14,104 nucleotides of DNA, taken from NCBI GenBank assembly GCA_947175455.1, contig CAMWMW010000003.1, forward strand, positions 1 through 14,104. Reading direction: 5' to 3'. A program made the position numbers and the translations under genes. The notes below the pieces were generated by a model. That model searched no databases. It was not told where the DNA came from and saw nothing but the letters and a program-made list of their open reading frames with translations. Below are positions 6,341 to 13,414 of this stretch, piece after piece (position 1 is the first letter of the stretch; the number at the start of each line of letters is the position of its first letter). The stretch comes from an uncultured Porphyromonadaceae bacterium (GTDB taxonomy: Bacteria; Bacteroidota; Bacteroidia; Bacteroidales; Muribaculaceae).

Positions 6341-8812
6341 TCATTCGCGGAAATACACGCGTTTCACGCGAGGAGACACTGATGTCAGTATTTCATAAGG
6401 GATGGTGTCAAGAATGTCTGCAAGACGTTGCACAGGCATGTTTTGTCCGAAGATTTCAACGGAGTCGCCCACTTCGCAGTCAATCCCCGTTACATCTATC
6501 ATGCATGCGTCCATGCATATGTTCCCGATAGTAGGCGCCTCTTTGCCATTGACCATCACAGATATATTTCCTCTGCCGAAATGGCGGTTCATCCCGTCTG
6601 CGTATCCTATAGGCAGAGTGGCGATTCTTGAGCGTCGTTTGATTTTACCCCATCGTCCGTAGCCTACTGTTTCACCGGGGTCATATTCCCTGATGGCTAT
6701 GATGACAGTGCGAAGCGTCGAGACCACGGCAAGAGGTCTCTCAATTTCCGGCGGAAGAGTGTTGGCTCCATACAGACCGATACCAAGACGTGCCATGTCA
6801 TAATGATGTTCAGGATATCGCAGAATGCCTGCGGAGTTCAGCACATGTCTCAGAATCGGGTGCTTTGAGCGGTCAAGCATATATCCGGTATATCTCTTGA
6901 ATCTTTCCAGCTGCAGTTCCGTGAAGTCGTCCATGTCCGGGCAGTCAGCCGTAGCAAGGTGAGAGAATGTGGATTTGGCATACACCGCGTCGGACGAATT
7001 GATTATATCCATCAGGGCGGGAAGTTCCTCCTCTACGAATCCCATGCGGTGCATGCCGGTGTCGAGTTTGATATGTATAGGGTAGCCGGTGATGCCGTTT
7101 TTCTCAGCCTCCGCTATCACATCTTTCAGCATTCCGAAGGAATAGATTTCCGGTTCCAGCCTGTTTGCAAACATCGATTTGTAGTTCACCACCTTTGGAT
7201 TCATGACCATTATCGGCATGGTGATTCCCTGCCTTCGCAACTCAATGCCCTCGTCAAGAACCGCCACCGCAAGGTATGCGGCGCCACAGTCCTGAAGAGT
7301 CTTGGCTATTTCATAACTCCCGGCGCCGTATCCGGATGCCTTGACCATGCATACGATGCCGCATGAGGAAGGAAGTGAGTTGCGGAAGTAATTGTAGTTT
7401 GCCACGATGGAATCAAGGTTGACCTCAAGCACAGTCTCGTGTTTTCTGGTTTCCAGCATTTCCGCCACATCCTTGAAGCTGAATTCAGGGGACCCCTTGA
7501 GAAGTATTATCTCGTCCTGAAAATCGGATGTGGAGAGTTTTTTTAGCAGCGAAGCTGTCGATTCGAAAAAAAGTGCGTTTTCAGGGAACAGCTTACGGTG
7601 TTCGGAGAGAACCTTGCCTATTCCTATGAACCTGCTGATTCCTGCGGTTCTGGTTATTTCAGCGATTTCAGCATAAAGATTACCGGTTGGAGAGGTCTCA
7701 TGGTGAAGATCGCTGAGAATCAATGTGGAGGCCTGGCGCGGTATTCTTCGGCGGCGCATGAAGTCAAGAGCCGGGCGAAGAGATGAGAAATCGGATGTGT
7801 AGGAGTCAAGGATTATAGAGCATCCGTTCACACCTTCTGTGACGTTGAGGCGAGTTCCGATTTTGTGGAGGTGATGGAATCTTTCCGCTATAACATCGGC
7901 TTCTATACCTTGAGACAGCATGAAAGCAAGGGCATTGGCGGCATTCTCTATGTCCGATTCCGTATCAAGAGGCGCGGTGAATGAATTTGCGACCCCCTTC
8001 CATACATATGTTATTCTCATTTCGCCCTTGTCGGTGGTATCAGTGGAGATATATAGCCGTGCATCTTTATTCTTTCTTGACCATCCGAGAATATCGCGTC
8101 CGTCGGCGTATTTCATTACGGCATCGTTTATTTCCGGATAATCACTGCAATATATGATGTTTTTGGTCCGGGGGGTTGAAGCGAGCATCAGTTTTTGCGA
8201 GGCTTTTTCAATTCTTGAAGAGAACCCCTCCGCATGTGCGTCTCCGATATTTGTGACAATCACTGTGTCCGGGAGAATGCAGGCTGCGAGACGTTCCATC
8301 TCACCCTTTTTCGATATTCCCGCCTCAATGATAGCCAGAGATGTTTCCTTGTCAATTTCCCACATGGACAGCGGAACGCCTATCTGTGAGTTGAAACTTC
8401 TGGGACTGCGTGATATGTCTGACAACGGCTCCATCAGCTGATATATCCATTCTTTGAGAGTGGTTTTGCCTCGGGAGCCGGTAATGCCGACGATGTGTCC
8501 GTTGAAGCGTTTGTCTCTTGTCGCAATTTTCTGCAAGGCATCGACTGTATTCCCGACAACAAGCCAATTGATATCGTTTTTCTCACGGAGCGACGGGGGA
8601 ATCGCGTTGACAACGAAATTCCTCACGCCAAGCTCATAAAGCCCGGGGATATATCTGTGACCGTCATTGCCATCTGTGGGAATGGCGAAGAACAATGTAC
8701 CTGCGGCATTGGCAAGCGAGCGGGAGTCTGTGAGAAGAGAAGAAATCTGTCTGTCGTGTGGCAAGGCACGAATGCCGAGCCTGGCGGCAATTTCATTTAT
8801 CGATAATTGCAT
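6341..8812 (-). CDS. murF-alr: MurF - alanine racemase fusion protein
   Basis: An 823-residue cytoplasmic enzyme that joins two peptidoglycan precursor steps: making D-alanine from L-alanine, and adding D-Ala-D-Ala to UDP-MurNAc-tripeptide. The MurF part (about 1-455) has the ATP loop GITGSRGKTT (109-118), SFNSQIGVPLS (139-149), EAGISKKGEM (163-172) and TNIGDAHAEGF (187-197). The racemase part (about 458-823) has VKASGYGAG (490-498), where Lys491 should carry pyridoxal phosphate; ARLGIGLYG (674-682); VGYGRWGK (716-723) with the second catalytic base Tyr718; and TLPIGYADGM and GNICMDACMIDVT near the end. This fusion is a known Bacteroidota arrangement. In MurF the usual NDAYNANP-like stretch reads LDSYTSDFSS (335-344), a divergent form. 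It is the only gene in its leftward unit, with its own -7 box at 8857-8864. Confidence 0.95.
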   Translation of the reverse strand: MQLSINEIAARLGIRALPHDRQISSLLTDSRSLANAAGTLFFAIPTDGNDGHRYIPGLYELGVRNFVVNAIPPSLREKNDINWLVVGNTVDALQKIATRDKRFNGHIVGITGSRGKTTLKEWIYQLMEPLSDISRSPRSFNSQIGVPLSMWEIDKETSLAIIEAGISKKGEMERLAACILPDTVIVTNIGDAHAEGFSSRIEKASQKLMLASTPRTKNIIYCSDYPEINDAVMKYADGRDILGWSRKNKDARLYISTDTTDKGEMRITYVWKGVANSFTAPLDTESDIENAANALAFMLSQGIEADVIAERFHHLHKIGTRLNVTEGVNGCSIILDSYTSDFSSLRPALDFMRRRRIPRQASTLILSDLHHETSPTGNLYAEIAEITRTAGISRFIGIGKVLSEHRKLFPENALFFESTASLLKKLSTSDFQDEIILLKGSPEFSFKDVAEMLETRKHETVLEVNLDSIVANYNYFRNSLPSSCGIVCMVKASGYGAGSYEIAKTLQDCGAAYLAVAVLDEGIELRRQGITMPIMVMNPKVVNYKSMFANRLEPEIYSFGMLKDVIAEAEKNGITGYPIHIKLDTGMHRMGFVEEELPALMDIINSSDAVYAKSTFSHLATADCPDMDDFTELQLERFKRYTGYMLDRSKHPILRHVLNSAGILRYPEHHYDMARLGIGLYGANTLPPEIERPLAVVSTLRTVIIAIREYDPGETVGYGRWGKIKRRSRIATLPIGYADGMNRHFGRGNISVMVNGKEAPTIGNICMDACMIDVTGIDCEVGDSVEIFGQNMPVQRLADILDTIPYEILTSVSPRVKRVYFRE

Positions 8813-8856
8813 TGATAGGTGAGGGGAAAGGGTTATTATGTTCTGAATTTAGAATG

Positions 8857-8864
8857 CAAAAATA
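8857..8864 (-). promoter_or_regulatory. -7 box of the probable murF-alr promoter
   Basis: On the minus strand 8864-8857 reads TATTTTTG, an exact TAnnTTTG match, about 45 bases before the murF-alr ATG. No TTTG is seen at the -33 position. Instead that region holds a tandem repeat, TTCTGAAAA on the plus strand at 8873-8881 and 8885-8893, with a 12-base period. This could mark an activator or repressor site, or simply a weak promoter. Confidence 0.5.
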
Positions 8865-8913
8865 ATACTTTTTTCTGAAAAGCGTTCTGAAAATGGCATG
8901 GAAACGGGGAAAT

Positions 8914-8949
8914 AAAAAACGGGGGTATATCACTACACTCCCGTTTTTT
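8914..8949 (-). terminator. Intrinsic terminator of the minus-strand small RNA
   Basis: AAAAAACGGG (8914-8923) and CCCGTTTTTT (8940-8949) form a 10-pair stem around a 16-base loop. On the minus strand the stem ends in six T, so it would end the RNA begun near 9092. The A/T flanks are symmetrical, so it could work in either direction, but no plus-strand gene reads into it. Confidence 0.85.
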
Positions 8950-9092
8950 CCAGACGACCTCGAAATCCTTCGAAGCCGAATGTAGGTCCTAATTCTAATT
9001 TAACTATTAATCCATAACTTTACTAATGCAACAATAAATTGTCAATGAAACGATATATGCGATTTGCTGTCATTTCTTAATCAAACTATTGG
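8914..9092 (-). ncRNA. Candidate structured small RNA (6S-like)
   Basis: A complete transcription unit with no reading frame: a consensus promoter (9097-9127), about 175-180 bases, and an intrinsic terminator. The ends pair: CAGAC (9096-9092) with GTCTG (8955-8951), although transcription may start a base or two into this stem. Inside, TAGTTT (9088-9083) pairs with AAATTA (9001-8996), AATCGCATA (9064-9056) pairs with TATGGATT (9016-9009) with one bulge, and ACAA-TTTA-TTGT (9042-9031) caps the arm. On the 3' side GACCT (8988-8984) pairs with AGGTC (8960-8956) around an inner TTCG-GCTT-CGAA hairpin. A rod closed by its ends, with large internal loops and a side hairpin in the 3' strand, is the layout of 6S RNA, and the size fits. 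No signal recognition particle or tmRNA motifs are present. An alternative is a leader or attenuator for murF-alr. Confidence 0.6.
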
Positions 9093-9096
9093 TCTG

Positions 9097-9127
9097 CAAA
9101 GTTACGAATTTATAAACTAAAAACAAA
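9097..9127 (-). promoter_or_regulatory. Strong promoter of the small RNA
   Basis: On the minus strand TTTG (9127-9124), a 19-base AT-rich spacer and TAACTTTG (9104-9097) match the Bacteroidota consensus exactly. There is no coding frame downstream for about 280 bases. Transcription should begin around 9093-9090. Confidence 0.8.
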
Positions 9128-9154
9128 ATATATGGGCAAAATAATTACCCATAT
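9119..9154 (-). terminator. Probable terminator of the mtaB-GT-surE operon
   Basis: Read leftward, ATATGGG (9154-9148) pairs with CCCATAT (9136-9130) around an 11-base AT-rich loop, followed by TTTTGTTTTT (9128-9119). It lies about 110 bases past the surE stop. The G in the T run belongs to the -33 element (TTTG) of the small RNA promoter, so terminator and promoter overlap. Confidence 0.5.
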
Positions 9155-9224
9155 TTAAGGTTTTTACGTGATTTTATGTTAAAATTATTAAAATAACTTA
9201 CGGCGGAATATAAAATACGTTTGC

Positions 9225-9256
9225 AGGAAATATACATTTTATGCATTATATTTCCT
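9225..9256. repeat. 10-bp inverted repeat just past surE
   Basis: AGGAAATATA (9225-9234) and TATATTTCCT (9247-9256) are perfect complements around a 12-base loop, starting 9 bases after the surE stop. There is no following T run on the minus strand, so it is not a standard terminator; it may protect the 3' end of the operon mRNA. No copies were seen elsewhere in the window. Confidence 0.5.
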
Positions 9257-9265
9257 CGTTCCTGT

Positions 9266-10045
9266 TCATGACTTGTATTTATCCGACAGGTCCTTCATCC
9301 ATTCCGTAGCCGGTGTGACGGGTGCGGTCCGCTCGATACAAACCGGCACAACTGATATTATTCCGTGAGAAAGACACCATTCATCGGTTTTTTCATTTTC
9401 GGGTTCTTCGTTGATGTATTCTCCGGTAAGCCAGTAGAACTTATGTCCGTGCGGATCTGTATATTCGCGGTATTCGTCGTTCCATCTTCCCCGACAAGCG
9501 ACAGCGAGACGCATCTCTTCAGGTGTTCTGCCGATATTGGGTACGTTTACGTTGAGGCATATGTCTTCGGGCAGACCATGTTCGAGCACTTCTTTCACCA
9601 GCAGGTCTATTGCCTTGTAACAAGGTGTGAAATCTGCATCGTGAGAGTGGTCGGTCAGAGAGAAACCTATTGACGGGATGCCGAAGGCGCACCCCTCCAT
9701 CGCCGCTCCCATCGTTCCGGAATAGAGAACGTTTACCGCAGAGTTGGATCCGTGGTTGATACCGGCTACTACAAGATCCGCCTTTCTCGGCAATATGTGG
9801 TGCATGGCGAGTTTCACACAGTCAACTGGTGTGCCGCTTACCTTAAACATTTTCGCGCCATTGTAGTCGGGAAGTTCAGTGAGTTTCAACGCATCGTTTA
9901 CCGTTATAGCCATGGATTGTCCCGAACGGGGGGCATCGGGGCAGACCGCCACTACATCTCCGAATGGAATAAGGCGGTCTATGAGGCAGTGCACGCCCTT
10001 GGCACTGTAGCTGTCGTCGTTGCTTACTAATATCAGTGGTCTCAT
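9266..10045 (-). CDS. surE: 5'/3'-nucleotidase SurE
   Basis: A 259-residue cytoplasmic, metal-dependent phosphatase that removes phosphate from nucleoside monophosphates; in other bacteria it is tied to stationary-phase survival. The family signature is complete: VSNDD at 7-11 (metal ligands Asp10, Asp11), APRSGQS at 38-44 (Ser41), FKVSGTPVDCVK at 67-78, AGINHGSN at 94-101 (Asn97) and YSGTMGAAMEG at 108-118. Length is normal. It is the last gene of a leftward operon; its ATG overlaps the stop of the glycosyltransferase gene as ATGA, a sign of coupled translation. A 10-bp dyad and a probable terminator follow. Confidence 0.95.
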   Translation of the reverse strand: MRPLILVSNDDSYSAKGVHCLIDRLIPFGDVVAVCPDAPRSGQSMAITVNDALKLTELPDYNGAKMFKVSGTPVDCVKLAMHHILPRKADLVVAGINHGSNSAVNVLYSGTMGAAMEGCAFGIPSIGFSLTDHSHDADFTPCYKAIDLLVKEVLEHGLPEDICLNVNVPNIGRTPEEMRLAVACRGRWNDEYREYTDPHGHKFYWLTGEYINEEPENEKTDEWCLSHGIISVVPVCIERTAPVTPATEWMKDLSDKYKS

Positions 10046-11067
10046 GTCTTGTCTTGTTTTCTTGGATTTATTTTTATGGATTTGCGTCTTTTTATATAAC
10101 GTTCTACAATAGCGCTTTTGTCGGCTCCCGGCTGGGAAGACAGTATGTCGCGTTCCGGAAAGACACAGTAATTTCTTTTCATTTTGCGGAAATCACGATG
10201 GGCGTCAATTATGGCTCCGGCGTTCGCGAAATCGAGCTTTGCCAGAAACATCAGGAACGCCAGCGTGTCTGCAAGGCGTCTGAACAACAATACCTTTTTT
10301 CCTTTTTTCTTCGGAAGATTCTTGTGGAGGAGAAGAAGATTGTTGCGGAAATTAAGATAAGTCTTGCGTGGATTACCTTGAGCGAGCGAGGCTCCGCCTA
10401 CGTGATATACAGCGGATTCTGTTACAGCGCAGACTCTATAGCCGGCATTGAGTATTCTGCAGCACAGGTCTATTTCTTCCATGTGGGCGAAGAATCCGGC
10501 ATCAAGACCGCCGAGCCGCAGATAGAGTTCCCTGCGTGTCATAAGGCAGGCACCCGAAGCCCAGCAGATGTCGGCAGGCGCACCGTCGTATTGACCGTTG
10601 TCTTCCTCAATGCAGTCAAAAAGTCGTCCGCGGCAGTAAGGGTATCCCAATGAATCAAGGTATCCTCCTGCGGCACCTGCATATTCAAACCTGTTTTTTT
10701 CGGCGAACGACAATATTTTGGGTTGGATGGCTCCTGCATCCGGATTCTTCTCCATGAAGGACAGCATCGGTCTCCACCAGCCCGGTGTCACTTCGACATC
10801 GGAATTCAACAATACAATATATTCATATTCGGTATTTATTATCGCGCGGTTGTATCCTTCCGAGAAACCATAGTTTTTGTCGAGCCTGATTGTCTTAACT
10901 TCCGGATGATTCTCCGCGAGCCATGACAGAGAGTTGTCCGAAGAACCGTTGTCAGCCACAATCAGATCCGCTTCATCCGACACTGTATATTCAGATGCCT
11001 TGGGGATGAATTTTTTCAGAAGCTCTTCCCCGTTCCAGTTCAGAATGATGACGCCAAGTTTTTTCAT
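10042..11067 (-). CDS. Family 2 glycosyltransferase (rhamnosyltransferase-like)
   Basis: A 341-residue GT-A fold enzyme that should transfer a sugar from a nucleotide sugar to a glycan or lipid-linked acceptor on the cytoplasmic side of the membrane. Visible marks are VIILNWNG (6-13), VADNGSSDNS (37-46), NYGFSEGYNRAI (65-76), LLNSDVEV (86-93), which is the metal/nucleotide site, WASGACLMTR (169-178) with a following GGLDAGFFAHMEEIDLCCR (187-204), and YHVGGAS (221-227). This pattern is that of WbbL/RfbF-like rhamnosyltransferases, but donor and acceptor are unknown. There is no clear transmembrane helix; the tail is very basic. The frame could start earlier at 11163, but the ATG at 11067 overlaps the mtaB stop as ATGA and the protein begins with the expected MKKLGVIILNWNG, so it is preferred. 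It is also coupled to surE by ATGA. Confidence 0.88.
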   Translation of the reverse strand: MKKLGVIILNWNGEELLKKFIPKASEYTVSDEADLIVADNGSSDNSLSWLAENHPEVKTIRLDKNYGFSEGYNRAIINTEYEYIVLLNSDVEVTPGWWRPMLSFMEKNPDAGAIQPKILSFAEKNRFEYAGAAGGYLDSLGYPYCRGRLFDCIEEDNGQYDGAPADICWASGACLMTRRELYLRLGGLDAGFFAHMEEIDLCCRILNAGYRVCAVTESAVYHVGGASLAQGNPRKTYLNFRNNLLLLHKNLPKKKGKKVLLFRRLADTLAFLMFLAKLDFANAGAIIDAHRDFRKMKRNYCVFPERDILSSQPGADKSAIVERYIKRRKSIKINPRKQDKT

Positions 11068-12383
11068 GACTGAATTATTTGTGCCCTGAGTGAATCGGGA
11101 TCCGAAGTGTCGGGTCCTGTAAGTCTTACTCTGGAGAGCGTGTTTATTAATTCCGGACGGCAAGGGGCGGTAACCCTTATGTAGTTCCGGGTGAAGCCGT
11201 GCATTTCCTCACCGCCTCTTACAGGATGCTCCCAAAGCACTTCCGCCTCGCTTCCGATGTGTTGTTTGTAGAACGTGTCAAATTTCCTGTCTGATATCGC
11301 GGTGAGTGTGTTCACTCTGCGATGCCGTTCGGAGGGCGGAACTGAATCTCCGAGAAGGAGTGCGGCTGTTCCGGGACGTTCGGAATATGGGAACACATGA
11401 AGGCGAGTTATGGGGAGCGACTCGATGAACGCAATCCCTTTCTCCCATTCCTCGCAGGTCTCCCCTCGTGCGCCGGCAATCACATCCACACCGATGAACG
11501 CGTCTGGAATCATATCCTTGATCATCGTTATCCGCGATTCGAAAAGCGAAGTGTCATAATGTCTGTTCATTTTTTTCAGCACCCTGTCGGACCCCGCCTG
11601 CAGCGGAATGTGGAAATGCGGCATGAACGCACGTGACTCACAAGCAACCCACCTTATTATTTCTTCGGTAAGGAGATTCGGTTCGATCGATGAAATGCGG
11701 TATCGTTCTATACCTTCGACTTTGTCGAGGCTTTTGATGAGATCGAAAAAAGTCTCGCCTGTGTTCTTGCCGAAATCCCCGATATTGACACCGGTTATCA
11801 CAATTTCCTTCCCCCCCTCGTCGGCAGCTTCGCGAGCCATTTCAGTCAGCTGGGAGATTGTGCCGGATCTGGATTTTCCACGGGCAAAAGGTATTGTGCA
11901 GTATGTGCAGAAATAGTCGCATCCGTCCTGCACCTTTAGAAAGTATCTGGTGCGGTCTCCTCTTTCGCAGGAAGGTATGAACCCTTCGATTTCACGGAAA
12001 GGAGTCACATCAATCTGTTTGCTTCGTGACGCGAGCCATTTGTCGATATATTCAGCGGCTTTCAGTTTTTCGTTTGAACCAAGCACAATATCCACACCTT
12101 CAAGTGCTGCCACCTCTTCCGGTTTCAGCTGGGCGTAGCATCCGGTCACAACCATTGTCGCCTCCGGATAGCGTGCGGCAAGGCGACGAATGAGCTGGCG
12201 CCCCTTCTTATCGGCGGTTTCGGTGACAGAGCATGTGTTCACCACGATAATATCGGGGGAATCACCGCGCGCCGCTCTCGTGACACCCCTTTCGGAGAGT
12301 ACTTTGCCGATGGCGGATGTCTCGGAGAAATTCAGTTTGCATCCGAGTGTATGGAATGCTGCTTTTAGATTCTTTTCAACCAT
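11064..12383 (-). CDS. mtaB: tRNA t6A37 methylthiotransferase MtaB
   Basis: A radical SAM enzyme that adds a methylthio group to N6-threonylcarbamoyladenosine at position 37 of tRNAs reading ANN codons, stabilising codon pairing. Numbering from the ATG at 12383 (439 residues): the N-terminal UPF0004 domain has AFHTLGCKLNFSE (Cys15), VVNTCSVTE (Cys51) and VVTGCYAQ (Cys82), which hold the auxiliary iron-sulphur cluster. The radical SAM motif CDYFCTYC supplies Cys155, Cys159 and Cys162. A TRAM-like RNA-binding region ends the protein (about 370-435). HTLGCKLN and NTCSVTE favour MtaB over MiaB or RimO. The frame extends to a TTG at 12401, but those codons make up the promoter box TAATTTTG, so 12383 is preferred. 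It is first in a leftward operon with the glycosyltransferase and surE. Confidence 0.94.
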   Translation of the reverse strand: MVEKNLKAAFHTLGCKLNFSETSAIGKVLSERGVTRAARGDSPDIIVVNTCSVTETADKKGRQLIRRLAARYPEATMVVTGCYAQLKPEEVAALEGVDIVLGSNEKLKAAEYIDKWLASRSKQIDVTPFREIEGFIPSCERGDRTRYFLKVQDGCDYFCTYCTIPFARGKSRSGTISQLTEMAREAADEGGKEIVITGVNIGDFGKNTGETFFDLIKSLDKVEGIERYRISSIEPNLLTEEIIRWVACESRAFMPHFHIPLQAGSDRVLKKMNRHYDTSLFESRITMIKDMIPDAFIGVDVIAGARGETCEEWEKGIAFIESLPITRLHVFPYSERPGTAALLLGDSVPPSERHRRVNTLTAISDRKFDTFYKQHIGSEAEVLWEHPVRGGEEMHGFTRNYIRVTAPCRPELINTLSRVRLTGPDTSDPDSLRAQIIQS

Positions 12384-12388
12384 AATTG

Positions 12389-12396
12389 CAAAATTA
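12389..12396 (-). promoter_or_regulatory. -7 box abutting the mtaB start
   Basis: On the minus strand 12396-12389 reads TAATTTTG, an exact TAnnTTTG match, ending 5 bases before the mtaB ATG. The -33 region lacks a clean TTTG. The expected start point gives an mRNA with a leader of only about 0-3 bases. Confidence 0.55.
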
Positions 12397-12450
12397 CTCA
12401 ATTTTTATGAGAAATTTGGTTGTTTTGTTGTTAAAAAAAGGAGTAAATTC

Positions 12451-12482
12451 TTGACAACAGGGTGCTTTATTTATTATCTTTG
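12451..12482 (+). promoter_or_regulatory. Strong promoter for ftsX
   Basis: TTGAC at 12451, a spacer of 21 bases after its TTG, and TATCTTTG at 12475-12482 match the Bacteroidota consensus well. The box ends 8 bases before the ftsX ATG, so the leader should be only about 3-6 bases. An A/T tract with a run of seven A upstream (12433-12439) may act as an UP element. It is divergent to the mtaB promoter within a 107-base spacer. Confidence 0.8.
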
Positions 12483-12490
12483 CAGATTGA

Positions 12491-13366
12491 ATGGAAAATA
12501 AAGAAGTAAAAATCTCATTTTGGGCATCACATCTCACCACGATCGTGAGTGTGACCCTCGTGCTTCTGCTCGTGGGAATCATCGCTATGGTATGGGTGTG
12601 TGCCGACAACGAGACACGCCGGCTTCGCGAGCGTGTCGAACTGAGTGCGGTGATGTCTGACTCCATCAGCAATGCGCAGGCAAACGAAATCGGTCGGCGT
12701 ATAAGCCAAGCTCCCTTTTCGAAAAAGGTAGTGGTGATATCCAAGGAGCAGGCGTTGATGAACTGGGCAGATGAGACGGGCGAGGATCTTGCCGAGCTTT
12801 ATGGCGTGAATCCTTTGACTCCGGAAGTCTCGTTCACATTGAAGGCGGACTGGAACAGTGTGGAGAAAATCGAAGCTGTAAAGAATCAGGTGTCTGCTAT
12901 CCCGGGAGTGGAAAGTGTTGATGCGCCGGAGTCGGAGATGGTGGAGGCAATGAATTCCAATATCGCCGGAATGACGCTGGTGCTCGGAGTGGTGGCAATA
13001 GTGATGCTTGTCATTTCGTTCGTGCTGATCAACAATACAGTGCAGCTTACCATATATTCAAGAAGGTTTACTATTCACACGATGCAGCTTGTCGGTGCTA
13101 CCAACGGATTTATTTCCAGACCTGTTGTGTCAAACAACGCATTGAGCGGTCTGATAGCGGGAATGCTTGCCTCATTGCTTCTTGCCGTTGCGATGGCGTG
13201 TGCGCCCTATGCTGGAATCGGTAATATAAATTCATACATAAGCTGGCGCGTGTTCGGGTGCATAGCAGGCGGCATGATGCTTGCCGGCGTGGTGCTTTGT
13301 GCGCTGACTGCATGGATAGCAACGGCGAAATATCTGAGAAAAGATTACGATGAGCTGTTCCGATAA
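12491..13366 (+). CDS. ftsX: Cell division protein FtsX (permease-like)
   Basis: A 291-residue inner-membrane protein that with the ATPase FtsE forms an ABC-type complex acting at the division site, where it controls peptidoglycan hydrolases rather than moving a solute. It has four membrane segments: about 18-38, 158-181, 218-242 and 256-278. A periplasmic domain (39-157) lies between the first and second and includes FTLKADWNSVEKIEAVKNQVSAIPGVESVD, the typical FtsX fold. The conserved cytoplasmic loop NNTVQLTIYSRRFTIHTMQLVGAT (181-204) should contact FtsE. The start is fixed by the first helix and the promoter: no other ATG is available before it. FtsE is not next door, which is usual for Bacteroidota. 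DUF3098 and uppP follow in the same direction. Confidence 0.93.
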   Translation: MENKEVKISFWASHLTTIVSVTLVLLLVGIIAMVWVCADNETRRLRERVELSAVMSDSISNAQANEIGRRISQAPFSKKVVVISKEQALMNWADETGEDLAELYGVNPLTPEVSFTLKADWNSVEKIEAVKNQVSAIPGVESVDAPESEMVEAMNSNIAGMTLVLGVVAIVMLVISFVLINNTVQLTIYSRRFTIHTMQLVGATNGFISRPVVSNNALSGLIAGMLASLLLAVAMACAPYAGIGNINSYISWRVFGCIAGGMMLAGVVLCALTAWIATAKYLRKDYDELFR

Positions 13367-13414
13367 TAGGATACTATGCTCGTGGAGTATAAAAAATACA
13401 GGAAATAATAACTT

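Noticed and set aside
9216..9223. TACGTTTG on the plus strand, matching the -7 consensus
   Set aside because: No -33 element lies about 20 bases upstream, and the nearest downstream plus-strand sequence is the antisense of surE, with no gene to drive.
10036..10653. A 205-codon plus-strand frame opposite the glycosyltransferase gene, with a hydrophobic-looking start
   Set aside because: It lies wholly antisense to a gene with clear family motifs, and its residues resemble no protein family; it is a by-product of the real gene's codon bias.
11068..11163. A 32-residue N-terminal extension of the glycosyltransferase
   Set aside because: It overlaps the end of mtaB, has no family likeness, and the ATGA overlap at 11067 gives the canonical N-terminus.
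12384..12401. Six extra in-frame codons ahead of mtaB, starting at TTG
   Set aside because: These codons are the promoter box TAATTTTG; the ATG at 12383 agrees with the usual MtaB N-terminus.
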